Part shown: one piece after another, positions 31,775 to 40,943 of the stretch
Layout of the letters: each line of letters opens with the position of its first letter
How positions within the stretch are numbered: the stretch's first letter is position 1
Assembly: GCA_030148165.1 (NCBI GenBank)
Contig: JASBTZ010000002.1
Coordinates: 1 to 50,381, forward strand
Direction: 5' to 3'
Length of the DNA: 50,381 nucleotides
Source of the DNA: Bacteroidota bacterium
Lineage (GTDB): Bacteria; Bacteroidota; Bacteroidia; Flavobacteriales_D; Crocinitomicaceae
Notes under the pieces: generated by a model
The model's input: only the letters and a program-made list of their open reading frames with translations
Databases searched by the model: none
Told to the model about the DNA's origin: nothing
Translations under genes and position numbers: made by a program

Positions 31775-33220
31775 TTAGTATTGACGATAATAGTCATCGC
31801 TATTTCCTCCCCAATGATCCATCACATTTGAATTCGGATCATCGATGGTTCCATTTGTAGCACCTCTTTTAGATAGTTCTCTTGGCCACGCGCTGTTCTT
31901 TAACTCACCAACCATGTCGGAATGGAGGAGTTGAAAGGTATTGTTGACAAGGTCAGGATTATAGAAGATAAAGCGTTTGTTACTGAACCTTCCGATCTTA
32001 TTGTATTGCCAGATCTCATATGGGTATTCAGTCGACGAAACTTCCTTCGTAATGATGTTGGTTGGCGAACCGTATTGTAGATAAACACGACCCCGGTCGG
32101 TTTCAAATCCTTCCTGAAAGTTATTGGAATAAATCTTTTCTACCAGTTGAACCTGTTGCTTATACTTGATCCAACCTTCGTATGGGTCATATGGTGCAGT
32201 ATGCGTCCAGAACACCTGTAGAAATTTACGCGCTTTGTTTTCATTTTTTTCCTTCAGAATATCAATGATTGTTCGTACATCTTCTGCTTTTGATATTGGA
32301 ATCAAACTTTCGAGATAATAGCCAACACTATCATCAGTGATCGAGGCTTGAAACGAAGGGTCTAATACAATTTCATTCGTGAAGAATGCCATAGGTTCGT
32401 CATTGCTCCTTTCAAACTCATAGCTTTGGGTAGATAGTTCAGTCATGTTCTTGTTGATAAGCGTATAGCTCAGTATATATTTACCCGTACGCACTTTTTC
32501 GATGGGCACCGAACGTAATATTGGAACAACTTCACTAGCATAGTGTCGTGAGAATACGGTTAACTCCTCGATTTCAGCTCCGGTTTGTGCATCGATCACG
32601 CGCTGTTTCAATCCGAAAACACTGTCTTCCAACATGGTTGAGTTATAGATTTCAAGGTATACTGGAATGGTATTTAACTGTTCAGGGTAAAAGGTGGATA
32701 GCCGGGGAATGATATCGTAACCGGATTTGTAAAAACTTGAATTTGGATCACCAACATATGCCACTTCAGCCACTTCAATGTCAGATATGCTTATGGCATC
32801 GCCCATTTCCTCCACATAGATGCGCTGATTCGCTTTGATAGGATCTGCATCGCTATTCATGTCCTGCAGTAGAATATTGAAATTGTAAGTTCCAGGATCG
32901 AGTTTAAACCTCTTTACATCATAAAAGTCCTCAACAATACTGTCTCTCATAAAGGGTGAGGTCAGCCGGTAGGCATCAGAAGCAACAATACTGTCTTTAT
33001 CTCTGATTTCCATCATGACTGCCACTTCTCCAATGAGACCGTCATCCAGTCCGAGATAATTTAGCGATGTACCTGCAAACTGAAGGTGAAACTCCACATA
33101 ATTACCTACCCCCGGGGCATAAAACTGTTTGCTATCGAGATAAGCTTTTAGCTTCCTTTCCTGACCAAACGTCATTGAAGTAAGGAAAAGCAGCGCTGTT
33201 AGAAGTGCGATTTTTTGCAT
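31775..33220 (-). CDS. GWxTD domain-containing secreted protein
   Basis: A 481-residue protein with signal peptide 1-20 (cleavage after TFG). The C-terminal part holds the GWxTD domain with FETDRGRVYLQYGSPTNI and EIWQYNKIG; the N-terminal part is beta-rich and may bind ligand (FAGTSLNYLGL, YSFEYLYLEIYN-like segments). The family is Bacteroidota and Acidobacteria-specific, with no known reaction. It ends in a low-complexity stretch (WGGNSDDYYRQY). It is upstream of a glycosyltransferase and divergent from tRNA-Ser. Confidence 0.82.
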   Translation of the reverse strand: MQKIALLTALLFLTSMTFGQERKLKAYLDSKQFYAPGVGNYVEFHLQFAGTSLNYLGLDDGLIGEVAVMMEIRDKDSIVASDAYRLTSPFMRDSIVEDFYDVKRFKLDPGTYNFNILLQDMNSDADPIKANQRIYVEEMGDAISISDIEVAEVAYVGDPNSSFYKSGYDIIPRLSTFYPEQLNTIPVYLEIYNSTMLEDSVFGLKQRVIDAQTGAEIEELTVFSRHYASEVVPILRSVPIEKVRTGKYILSYTLINKNMTELSTQSYEFERSNDEPMAFFTNEIVLDPSFQASITDDSVGYYLESLIPISKAEDVRTIIDILKEKNENKARKFLQVFWTHTAPYDPYEGWIKYKQQVQLVEKIYSNNFQEGFETDRGRVYLQYGSPTNIITKEVSSTEYPYEIWQYNKIGRFSNKRFIFYNPDLVNNTFQLLHSDMVGELKNSAWPRELSKRGATNGTIDDPNSNVMDHWGGNSDDYYRQY

Positions 33221-33365
33221 AGAACTTTTAATTCATCTATAAAGTTACAAAATCCAGACCTTAATTTAAGTCTTTTGTCAACTCATTGAGTATACGGTGA
33301 TCTATGGCTGATAAAGGGTTGTAATGGCCGTCATTATTCAAATTGAAAAAAATCGAATTAAAGGC

Positions 33366-33395
33366 TTGCCAATAATTTCTTAATTGCTACTTTTG
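33366..33395 (+). promoter_or_regulatory. Promoter of tRNA-Ser
   Basis: TTG (33366-33368), 19 bases, then TACTTTTG (33388-33395): an excellent Bacteroidota promoter. The box ends 4 bases before the tRNA 5' end. Confidence 0.75.
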
Positions 33396-33399
33396 GCGC

Positions 33400-33484
33400 G
33401 GAGAGTTGGCAGAGTGGTCGAATGCGGCGGTCTTGAAAACCGTTGTACCGCAAGGTACCGGGGGTTCGAATCCCTCACTCTCCG
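33400..33484 (+). tRNA. tRNA-Ser (anticodon TGA)
   Basis: An 85-base cloverleaf with long variable arm: acceptor GGAGAGT pairs ACTCTCC, anticodon loop CTTGAAA holding TGA (33434-33436), T-loop TTCGAAT. Discriminator G at 33484; CCA is not encoded. A strong terminator follows directly. Confidence 0.97.
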
Positions 33485-33488
33485 CTGC

Positions 33489-33521
33489 GAAAACTATCCT
33501 TCCAGAAGGGTAGTTTTTTTT
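33489..33521 (+). terminator. Terminator of tRNA-Ser
   Basis: ACTATCCTT (33493-33501) pairs with AAGGGTAGT (33506-33514), loop CCAG, followed by a T-run to 33521. It ends just 5 bases before the MFS start codon. Confidence 0.85.
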
Positions 33522-33526
33522 ATGAA

Positions 33527-34732
33527 ATGAATTCTAAAGCCGCCATACTATTTATCCTGATCACCATCGTGATCGATTCTACCGGTTTGGGCATAATCAT
33601 CCCTTCTTTACCCTCGCTTGTGGCTGAAGCTGCGGATGTTACGCTTGAAGAATCGTCTGCTTATTACGGATATATCGTGATGTCTTATGCGCTGATGCAG
33701 TTCATTTTTTCGCCATTAATAGGAGGATTGAGTGACCGTTATGGTAGAAAACCTGTTTTACTACTCTCGTTGTTTGGACTGGCAGTTGATTACGTATTCA
33801 TGTATTATGCGCCATCTTTGATCTGGTTAGTTGTGGGGCGCTGTATTTCGGGAGCATTTGGTGCCAGTTTTACGACAGCAGCAGCTTATATCGCGGATGT
33901 ATCCAGTCCGGAGAATAAAACAAAAAACTTCGGTTATATAGGGGCTGCGTTCGGGATTGGCTTTGTTCTGGGACCGGCAATAGGAGGATTTTTAGCGGAT
34001 TATGACTTACGATCTCCCTTTATGTTCGCCGCAATCTTATCGGGACTGAACATGCTGTACGGATTATTCGTGTTGAAAGAATCACTTCCGGTTGAAAAGA
34101 GAAGGAAATTCAATCTTTTGAGGTCAAACCCTATAGGGGCTGTCTTTCAGATGAGAAAATACAAGAATCTGGCTGGATTGTTCGCGGTGTTCTTTCTGTA
34201 TTATTTTGCAGCCATGGCGATTCAAACAGGTTGGGTCTATTATACAGAAGGAAAATTTCTTTGGTCAAAGACGGATGTGGGACTGTCTCTCGCGGTAGTA
34301 GGAATCTGTATTGCTATTGTTCAAGGTGGATTGACTGGCAGGATTGCTAAAACCTTTGGTAATATCCGAACGGGAATGCTCGGGTTGTTATTGTTTTTCC
34401 TTTCCGACCTGGCAATTGCCTTTGCTTCGGAAGGATGGATGCTATATGTTCTAATGATCCCATATGCTTTTACTGGATTGGCCGGTCCTGCTGTTAGGAG
34501 TATTATGTCCAATAACACAGCAGATGACGAACAAGGTGAACTTCAGGGATCACTAACGAGCATTATGAGTCTTGCCGAAATAATCGGACCTCCGGTAATG
34601 ATGTGGGTGTTTGGTATGACAACGATCGGATTGGCCGAACACGAGCGGTTCTACGGTTCACCGTTCTTACTCGGATCATTAGTTGTCCTAATTGCCTTGG
34701 TTATTTTCGCATTTTCTACTCGGAAGAAGTAG
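33527..34732 (+). CDS. TetA-like MFS transporter
   Basis: A 401-residue major facilitator with about 12 hydrophobic helices. The TCR/Tet-type signatures [26 protein letters not shown] (loop 2-3 motif) and [13 protein letters not shown] are visible. Drug efflux is typical for the family, but this subgroup is common in Bacteroidota and substrate is unknown. Upstream ATG codons at 33443 and 33522 are rejected: the first lies inside tRNA-Ser, the second hits an immediate stop. It starts 5 bases after the tRNA terminator and overlaps the convergent SRPBCC gene by 17 bases. Confidence 0.88.
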   Translation: MNSKAAILFILITIVIDSTGLGIIIPSLPSLVAEAADVTLEESSAYYGYIVMSYALMQFIFSPLIGGLSDRYGRKPVLLLSLFGLAVDYVFMYYAPSLIWLVVGRCISGAFGASFTTAAAYIADVSSPENKTKNFGYIGAAFGIGFVLGPAIGGFLADYDLRSPFMFAAILSGLNMLYGLFVLKESLPVEKRRKFNLLRSNPIGAVFQMRKYKNLAGLFAVFFLYYFAAMAIQTGWVYYTEGKFLWSKTDVGLSLAVVGICIAIVQGGLTGRIAKTFGNIRTGMLGLLLFFLSDLAIAFASEGWMLYVLMIPYAFTGLAGPAVRSIMSNNTADDEQGELQGSLTSIMSLAEIIGPPVMMWVFGMTTIGLAEHERFYGSPFLLGSLVVLIALVIFAFSTRKK

Positions 34733-35165
34733 TTTCCTTCTCGACAAATTCTTTGAACAAATCGAGGTATTTCTGAGACTGTTTTTTGAAGGCGCCAGGC
34801 ATCAACCACGCCATGAGCTTCATCATGCCTGACATACGGAATTCATTCTCGGTCCAGTATTTAGTTTTACCATCAGGTAACTCTTCAAAATGATTCACGA
34901 TTTTATTCCATACCTTATTTGCTTCATATGTGCCGGCGAAAGTTTCCGGTAAGTTGCGTTCCAGTATAGTTTCGATCATTTCTATTTCGCGTTTCCCCAT
35001 TTTATATTTCATTCTATACTTGGAACCCACCTGACCATGTTCACCTTCTATATGTTCCATGGAAATGAATCCTGGCTGCCATTTAGCAAGATTATCCGGG
35101 TTGTCGAATAGTTCTACAACCTTTTCGCGGTTAGCATTAATGATTGTTTCGTTATTGTACTTCAT
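34716..35165 (-). CDS. SRPBCC-fold protein
   Basis: A 149-residue START/Bet v 1-like protein: NREKVVELFDNPDNLAKWQPGF at the N-terminus, then GSKYRMKYKMGKREIEM and KTKYWTENEFRMSG. These domains bind hydrophobic ligands. It lies 58 bases downstream of acs, same strand, and may be co-transcribed with it; its 3' end overlaps the MFS gene by 17 bases. No specific function can be given. Confidence 0.8.
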   Translation of the reverse strand: MKYNNETIINANREKVVELFDNPDNLAKWQPGFISMEHIEGEHGQVGSKYRMKYKMGKREIEMIETILERNLPETFAGTYEANKVWNKIVNHFEELPDGKTKYWTENEFRMSGMMKLMAWLMPGAFKKQSQKYLDLFKEFVEKETTSSE

Positions 35166-35223
35166 TTGTTAGAGTGTTCATTTTTAAAGTGATTGCATAA
35201 TAGACATTGCCGATATAAACTAT

Positions 35224-37122
35224 CTATAGCGCATTTTGAATTATCTGTTCTACTACAGAAGGATCCAAAAGGGTAGAGGTGTCGCCAAAGTTCGTCCGTT
35301 CTCCCTCTGCAATCTTTCTCAGGATTCTTCTCATTATCTTTCCGGAGCGGGTTTTTGGTAGCCCGGAAACAATCTGGATTTTATCGGGACGTGCAATACG
35401 ACCAATTCCGTCTATCACTGATTCAGATAGCGACGCAATAATCTCTTCCGTACCATTCTTCAGATCATTATCGACCACAACATAGGCATAGATCCCCTGT
35501 CCTTTTACATCATGTGGAAATCCTACAACAGCTGACTCAATGGCAAATTCGTTTGTATTGATAGCATCCTCGATCTCAGCTGTGCCAAAACGGTGTCCAG
35601 ATACATTAATCACGTCGTCCACACGACCGATAATTCGATACATACCATTCTCATCTCTTTTTGCTCCGTCACCTGTAAAATAGTACCCTTCATAATTGCT
35701 GAAGTAAGTATTCTTGCAACGCTCATGATCACCGTAGCTTGTTCTCAAAATGCTCGGCCATGGAAACTTCATGCACAGGTAACCTTCCTCATTATTTTCT
35801 TTAATCTCTTCTCCTTCACCATTCAGCAATACAGGTTGGATTCCGGGTAATGGATATCCTGCGTAAGTTGCTTTCATGGGTGAAAGATTGCCTAATCCGG
35901 AAAGCATAATTCCTCCTGTTTCAGTTTGCCACCATGTATCGACAACGGGACATTTTGACTTACCGATGTGGTCATAATACCATCTCCAAGCTTCTTCATT
36001 GATCGGCTCACCGACTGAGCCAATGACTTTTAACGCACTGAGATCATATTTATTGACATAGTCCAGACCAAATCCCATCAAGGCTCGAATGGCAGTAGGT
36101 GCGGTATAAAACTGATTGACCTTATACTTTTCACATACTTGCCAAAATCTGCCAGCATCAGGATAAGTAGGTACACCTTCGAATACGATGGAGGTAGCGC
36201 CTGACAGCAGTGGACCGTAAACGATATATGAGTGTCCAGTGATCCAGCCTATATCAGCCGTGCACCAAAACACGTCATCATCTTGATATTGAAAGACATT
36301 TTGAAAAGAGTAAGCTGTAAACAACATATATCCACCACAAGTGTGCACAACGCCTTTTGGTTTTCCCGTTGAGCCAGAAGTATAAAGTATAAAGAGCAGA
36401 TCTTCTGAATCCATCGGTTCAGGTTCACATTCATTATCCATGTCTTGAATGAGCTCATTAAAATCATAATCGCGCCCTTCAACCATATTGGGTGAAGAGT
36501 CAATACAATTGAGTACGATCACGCTTTCTACAGTATCACAAGACTCCAGTGCTTCATCAACCATTGATTTCAGATCAACCTGTTTTGTTCCTCTGTTAAG
36601 CCCATCGGAAGTCAATACCACTTTTGCCTGTGCATCATTGATTCTGTCTGAAAGTGCGGCAGAAGAAAACCCGGCAAAAACAATTGAATGAACGGCGCCA
36701 ATCCTTGCGCATGCTATAATCGAAATGATGGCTTCCAATCGCATTGGCATATAAAGACATACGCGATCACCTTTCTTAACACCAAGTGATCTTAGAGCGT
36801 TAGCTGTTTTACAAACCTCGTGATAAAGCTCTTTATACGTAATGCTTTGATTTGTTCCTTCCGGATCATTCGGTTCCCAGTGAAAGGCAATTTTATCAGG
36901 CTGATCAACCAGATACCTGTCCAACATGTTTTCCGTGATATTTAACTTTCCACCTTCAAACCACTTTACACGTGGTTCCTCGAAATTCCAGTCTAATACA
37001 GTGTCCCACTTTTTATACCAGACAAATTTCTCGGCTATTGATGACCAAAAAGCTTCAGGGTCAGCAATACTGGCATTATAAGCGTGCTCATATTCTTCGA
37101 AAGTCTTAATACGTAAGTCCAT
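35224..37122 (-). CDS. acs: Acetyl-CoA synthetase (AMP-forming)
   Basis: Activates acetate with ATP to acetyl-CoA. 632 residues, matching the Acs length. Motifs: A3 YTSGSTGKPKGVVH (about 255), VDTWWQTETGG, the hinge GRVDDVINVSGHRFGT and C-terminal Lys595 in RSGKIMRR, which is the usual acetylation site controlling activity. Acetate entry here feeds the glyoxylate or TCA route together with aconitase and pckA. It is divergent from the HisKA_2 kinase over 82 bases. Confidence 0.95.
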   Translation of the reverse strand: MDLRIKTFEEYEHAYNASIADPEAFWSSIAEKFVWYKKWDTVLDWNFEEPRVKWFEGGKLNITENMLDRYLVDQPDKIAFHWEPNDPEGTNQSITYKELYHEVCKTANALRSLGVKKGDRVCLYMPMRLEAIISIIACARIGAVHSIVFAGFSSAALSDRINDAQAKVVLTSDGLNRGTKQVDLKSMVDEALESCDTVESVIVLNCIDSSPNMVEGRDYDFNELIQDMDNECEPEPMDSEDLLFILYTSGSTGKPKGVVHTCGGYMLFTAYSFQNVFQYQDDDVFWCTADIGWITGHSYIVYGPLLSGATSIVFEGVPTYPDAGRFWQVCEKYKVNQFYTAPTAIRALMGFGLDYVNKYDLSALKVIGSVGEPINEEAWRWYYDHIGKSKCPVVDTWWQTETGGIMLSGLGNLSPMKATYAGYPLPGIQPVLLNGEGEEIKENNEEGYLCMKFPWPSILRTSYGDHERCKNTYFSNYEGYYFTGDGAKRDENGMYRIIGRVDDVINVSGHRFGTAEIEDAINTNEFAIESAVVGFPHDVKGQGIYAYVVVDNDLKNGTEEIIASLSESVIDGIGRIARPDKIQIVSGLPKTRSGKIMRRILRKIAEGERTNFGDTSTLLDPSVVEQIIQNAL

Positions 37123-37170
37123 AATATTCGTTTGTGAACTAAAAATAACAATTATGAAGCAGAAGGGATG

Positions 37171-37200
37171 TTGAATGTTTTATGGATAAAGTGTATCTTG
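37171..37200 (+). promoter_or_regulatory. Near-consensus promoter before the HisKA_2 kinase
   Basis: TTG (37171-37173) and 20 bases later TATCTTG (37194-37200), one T short of TAnnTTTG. The start codon is 4 bases away, implying a leaderless message. Confidence 0.35.
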
Positions 37201-37204
37201 ATGT

Positions 37205-38389
37205 ATGCTTTCACTGAAGCCACCTATTACGGCCTACTCCTCTTTGGAAGATGTAGGTCGATTCAACATGGTATGGAATGTTAGTCTTATTCTGATACCC
37301 GTATTTTTCATGTTATTCGTGATGCATTTGTTATTTGATGATGACAGCTGGATCACTTCGATATTTGCTTGTGTAGTATCAACACTTAATATTTTGGTAT
37401 TGTATCGAACCCGTCGGTACAAACTAGTAGGTGCGTGGTCTGTTTTTGCATCGATTGTAATTGTTCAGTCATCAGTGTTTATTGTGCATGACACCCATTT
37501 GATTTCAGATACCATGTGGTGTTTGCTTAGTGCCTTCTTTACATTTTTCATTTTCGGTGGATGGATAGGTACGTTTGTTTTGATGTTAAACCTGGGCGGC
37601 ATCACTATTTTTTTAATAAATGGTAGCTCTCATGATATTCTAACGAAAGGAATCTCGGTTGAAGAAGTGGATACCAAAATGGTGGTGAACGTCTTCTATG
37701 TTGCCTTAGCGCTAGCGTATGTAATCTATCAGATACTTAAAAATAACAGGGATATTAATTCGAGATACGAGAATCAGATCGAACACAACAAGGTGCTCAT
37801 GCGTGAAATTCATCATCGCGTTAAAAACAATTTACAAATCATGTCAAGTCTTCTCAAGTTACAGGCTGAAGACACGAGAAGTGAAGTCGTGAAACAAAAT
37901 TTTTCCGAGGCGATTAATCGAATACGATCAATGGCATTGATTCACGAAAAAATGTATCAGGGCGAAGATCTTACCAAGATTGACATTGAAGCATATCTCG
38001 TTTCACTTGCTAAAGAGATTACAGAATCGATCCAAAGTGAATCAAACATTGAATTTACGGTGAGCTCAGATTTACATGATATCGATGTTAACAATGTAGT
38101 TTCTGTTTCGCTGATCTTCAATGAATTGATTACCAATTCTGTTAAGCATGGGTTCAAGGATCAACGCAATGGTAGTATTGTGATAAGGATTGAAGTTGAG
38201 GGAGAGGACGTCATATTTGATTATCGTGACAACGGCAAATGGATCGCTCCTCAAAAAGAAGATACATTCGGACTAGAGCTTATTTCTTCATTGACAGAAC
38301 AATTGGAAGGAAGCTTTAGGCGAACCACGAATGACGGAACACAATACACGTTCAATTTTAAAAAGAAGAAATTCGTCAATAACGTATAA
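37205..38389 (+). CDS. HisKA_2-type sensor histidine kinase
   Basis: A 394-residue membrane kinase. About five or six hydrophobic helices in residues 23-180 (LILIPVFFMLFVM, FACVVSTLNILV, FASIVIVQSSVFIV, LSAFFTFFIFGGW, VFYVALALAYVIYQ) form the sensor. The HisKA_2 motif EIHHRVKNNLQ (His203/His204) and a HATPase_c domain (SVSLIFNELITNSVKHG, then DNGKW and GLELISSL) follow. No response regulator is encoded beside it, so it is an orphan. Its stop leads into a bidirectional terminator. Confidence 0.9.
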   Translation: MLSLKPPITAYSSLEDVGRFNMVWNVSLILIPVFFMLFVMHLLFDDDSWITSIFACVVSTLNILVLYRTRRYKLVGAWSVFASIVIVQSSVFIVHDTHLISDTMWCLLSAFFTFFIFGGWIGTFVLMLNLGGITIFLINGSSHDILTKGISVEEVDTKMVVNVFYVALALAYVIYQILKNNRDINSRYENQIEHNKVLMREIHHRVKNNLQIMSSLLKLQAEDTRSEVVKQNFSEAINRIRSMALIHEKMYQGEDLTKIDIEAYLVSLAKEITESIQSESNIEFTVSSDLHDIDVNNVVSVSLIFNELITNSVKHGFKDQRNGSIVIRIEVEGEDVIFDYRDNGKWIAPQKEDTFGLELISSLTEQLEGSFRRTTNDGTQYTFNFKKKKFVNNV

Positions 38390-38390
38390 A

Positions 38391-38421
38391 AAAAAGCACC
38401 GCCTTTTCGGCAGTGCTTTTT
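38391..38421 (+). terminator. Bidirectional terminator
   Basis: AGCAC (38395-38399) pairs with GTGCT (38413-38417) and GCC with GGC, with A- and T-runs on either side. It ends the kinase on the plus strand and tRNA-Val on the minus strand. Confidence 0.85.
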
Positions 38422-38425
38422 GAAG

Positions 38426-38500
38426 TGGGAGATATAGGATTCGAACCTATGACCCCCTGCTTGTAAGGCAGGTGCTCTAAACCAACTGAGCTAATCTCCC
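38426..38500 (-). tRNA. tRNA-Val (anticodon TAC)
   Basis: A 75-base cloverleaf on the minus strand: acceptor GGGAGAT pairs ATCTCCC, anticodon loop CTTACAA with TAC (complement of 38463-38465), T-loop TTCGAAT, discriminator A. CCA is not encoded. Confidence 0.97.
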
Positions 38501-38529
38501 ATTGTGTTTCCTCGTTTGGAACAGGTCTG

Positions 38530-38559
38530 CAAATATACACTTGATTTTTTTATTCACAA
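38530..38559 (-). promoter_or_regulatory. Promoter of tRNA-Val
   Basis: On the minus strand TTG (38559-38557), 19 bases, then TATATTTG (38537-38530): full consensus. The -33 element lies within the end of folC, so the tRNA has its own promoter downstream of that operon. Confidence 0.7.
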
Positions 38560-39798
38560 GCGAAAAAAAGAAAAAAAGTTGTCGAGTAAAAAGATACTTC
38601 CTAAGATCACGATCAGGTCCCCTTCACGATACTTATTTAAGACAGATTGATATGCACTAAATGGATTTTCGAAGTACTCTGATTCGAAAGAACTTAGTTC
38701 GCCAAACCAACTCTTCAGTTGATCTTCCTTTGCACTTCGATCATGTTCAAACGCTGTGAAATAATACGAAGCCTCAGTAGGTAATAACCTTAATGTATCT
38801 GTGTGGTCTTTGTCATTGCTGGATCCAAATATGATATGTAAATGCTTGTAATCCAGCTGTTGAATAGCTTCAAGTGTTTTTTGAATTCCTTCTGCGTTAT
38901 GAGCGGCATCAATAATTACACGAGGGTCTTCACTTACCAATTGTAATCTGCCGCGATAGCCGGTGTTTTTAAAAAGGTTGTTAATTCCTTTCTGCATAAC
39001 ATCTGTGTTATAGCGATGCTTATCCATGACTTCAAGTGTGCAGTGAGCGGTATGAAAGTTCTGTTCCTGGTAAGAGCCCTGAATGAAAGGAAGCTTTACT
39101 GTCTTCACTTTGTTGCTTACGGAGCTTATGATCAAATCGGCATTTAATTCCTTACATTTTTTTTGAAAAACGGGTAGGAGAGGGGCAAGTGATTCTCCCA
39201 GTACCACAGGCTTATTGCTTTTGATGATGCCAGCTTTTTCTACCGCAATTTTTTCAAGGGTATCACCAAGAAATTGTTGGTGTTCCAGACTAATAGTGGT
39301 TATTACTGAAATGAGGGGGTCGATTACGTTTGTTGCGTCGAGTCTTCCTCCCAATCCCGTTTCTATCACACAAATATCGCATTGGTTATTTATGAAATGA
39401 TCCAGAGCCATCGTAAAACTAATCTCGAAGAAGGAGGGACTGAAGTCCAATTGGAGTGATTTAATCTTTTCAACGAATCGGATTACCTCTTCTTGGGCGA
39501 TCATTTCTCCATTAATTCGTATGCGCTCTCTAAAATCATGTATGTGTGGAGAGGTGAATAATCCGGTCTTTTGACCCGCTGCTGTTGTACATGAAGCGAT
39601 TATACAGCATACAGATCCTTTTCCATTACTACCTGCTACATGTACAAAGTTTAATTGAGATAGATCTAGACTTAATTTTGTAATTAAGGTGCTTGTATTT
39701 TCAAGTGTTGGCTTATATGCCTTACTTCCTATAGTCTGATAGGACGGGAATTGCTGAAATAACCAGTTTACAGCCTCGCTATAAGCTTTATTGGGCAT
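38554..39798 (-). CDS. folC: Folylpolyglutamate / dihydrofolate synthase
   Basis: Adds glutamates to folates and, in bacteria, makes dihydrofolate. 414 residues. The Mur-ligase ATP motif VAGSNGKGSV (about 54-63) and GLFTSPHIHDFRERI, ETGLGGRLDAT, IDAAHNAEG match the FolC family. It ends the operon that begins with the amino-acid dehydrogenase and overlaps tonB by 11 bases. Its 3' end includes the tRNA-Val promoter. Confidence 0.93.
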   Translation of the reverse strand: MPNKAYSEAVNWLFQQFPSYQTIGSKAYKPTLENTSTLITKLSLDLSQLNFVHVAGSNGKGSVCCIIASCTTAAGQKTGLFTSPHIHDFRERIRINGEMIAQEEVIRFVEKIKSLQLDFSPSFFEISFTMALDHFINNQCDICVIETGLGGRLDATNVIDPLISVITTISLEHQQFLGDTLEKIAVEKAGIIKSNKPVVLGESLAPLLPVFQKKCKELNADLIISSVSNKVKTVKLPFIQGSYQEQNFHTAHCTLEVMDKHRYNTDVMQKGINNLFKNTGYRGRLQLVSEDPRVIIDAAHNAEGIQKTLEAIQQLDYKHLHIIFGSSNDKDHTDTLRLLPTEASYYFTAFEHDRSAKEDQLKSWFGELSSFESEYFENPFSAYQSVLNKYREGDLIVILGSIFLLDNFFSFFRL

Positions 39799-40519
39799 TT
39801 ACCTTGACAGTATAGTATACTGAAGCCAGGGGCGCTCCAGGCTGCTTATTATACTTTACCTGCTTCTTAACGGCGATCGCTACCTTATTGATAAGGATCT
39901 GATCCGTTGTGGTAGTCTTTCCTTTGATATTCTGAACCTGAACAACATTGCCCTGCGCGTCAATAACCAGCTTGAAGTAGAGAACCTCATCGCTATTGTA
40001 TTGCAGGTTGTTGATGTTTACGTTATTCAAGCGAACACGACCGCTACCGCCTCCAGTGCTGGGTCCACCTTGTGTACCCGTTCCTGAGTCTGATCCGAGG
40101 TTGTCTCCTTCTCCGCCATCATTACCACCTCCGGATCCTCCCGGATCGAATGGGTTATCACTTTGGTTTGTGGTCGACGGTTCATTCTGAGAATTAGGCG
40201 ATGTTGTGTTGTTTGCCTGACCCGTATGCACTTCCGTGTCAGAATTCTCTTGCGTAATGATTTGCTCTGTTTGAGGTTGAGGGTCTCTAACCGGGTCGTC
40301 GTTAGGCTTACCACTTCCAGATCCTCCTTCAATGGTGAATTCTTTGATCTCCGTGACATCCAGCGGTTCAGCCAGTTTAACCGGAATATCTTGAGGAGGT
40401 GGATCGGCTCTTTCGAAGGAAGACAATAATAAGTAAATGAACAGCAAGAGCATCACAAGCAACGACGTTGCTATGCCCTTTCGTTTATCTCGTTTATCGA
40501 CTATTGGTATTGCTGCCAT
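39788..40519 (-). CDS. tonB: TonB-like energy transducer with Gly-rich linker
   Basis: A 243-residue protein with one N-terminal hydrophobic helix (GIATSLLVMLLLFIYLLLSSF, about 15-35) and a C-terminal domain with TonB-like beginnings (EVLYFKLVIDAQGNVVQVQNIKG). The long linker (about 60-160) is Gly/Ser/Asn/Asp-rich rather than Pro-rich, with segments such as GGSGGGNDGGEGDN. It lies with exbB and exbD, so it carries energy from the inner membrane to outer-membrane receptors. Alternatively it could be a TolA-like partner. Confidence 0.8.
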   Translation of the reverse strand: MAAIPIVDKRDKRKGIATSLLVMLLLFIYLLLSSFERADPPPQDIPVKLAEPLDVTEIKEFTIEGGSGSGKPNDDPVRDPQPQTEQIITQENSDTEVHTGQANNTTSPNSQNEPSTTNQSDNPFDPGGSGGGNDGGEGDNLGSDSGTGTQGGPSTGGGSGRVRLNNVNINNLQYNSDEVLYFKLVIDAQGNVVQVQNIKGKTTTTDQILINKVAIAVKKQVKYNKQPGAPLASVYYTVKVNAQ

Positions 40520-40526
40520 AGTGCTA

Positions 40527-40937
40527 TTATTTATCGTATGCGAGGACAGGATCCCATCCGTTGACCTGTGCTAAAGCCAATACATGAAAGACTGCCTCGT
40601 AATCTGCTTTACGATGACCTTCGATCTTTAGTTTCAATTCTCCCGAATTAGCTACCGCCGCTTCTGCCTCTCCGCGAATATCTTCAAAGGCCCTAGGGTT
40701 CTCCATATCTCCGCCTGGCATAACGACGTACTGATTATCTTCAGTGACGATTACAGTTGCTGTAGTCGGATTTTTGAGAGGTTTAAGGTCTTCGCTTGTT
40801 TTCGGTACATCAACACGCGTATTCTGGTTACTCATCAAACTCATGATAATGAAGAAGATCAGTAGCAGGAACACAAGATCGGTCATGGAAGCCATTCCAC
40901 CTTCTACCTTAACTTTATTATTTGTTCCTAATGCCAT
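40527..40937 (-). CDS. exbD: Biopolymer transport protein ExbD
   Basis: A 136-residue inner-membrane protein: one N-terminal helix with the conserved proton-carrying Asp20 (ASMTDLVFLLLIFFI), followed by a periplasmic domain. It starts 6 bases after exbB and is 7 bases before tonB, a classic ExbB-ExbD-TonB order. It could equally be TolR, as the families are close; the adjacent TonB-like protein favours ExbD. Confidence 0.88.
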   Translation of the reverse strand: MALGTNNKVKVEGGMASMTDLVFLLLIFFIIMSLMSNQNTRVDVPKTSEDLKPLKNPTTATVIVTEDNQYVVMPGGDMENPRAFEDIRGEAEAAVANSGELKLKIEGHRKADYEAVFHVLALAQVNGWDPVLAYDK

Positions 40938-40943
40938 AGTCTA

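Noticed and set aside
33443-33526. MFS frame extended to 33443
   Set aside because: The extension covers the tRNA-Ser T-arm and terminator.
40027-40359. 110-codon frame antiparallel or shifted within tonB
   Set aside because: Produced by the low-complexity Gly/Ser/Asn repeat region; the composition is skewed as expected for a shadow.
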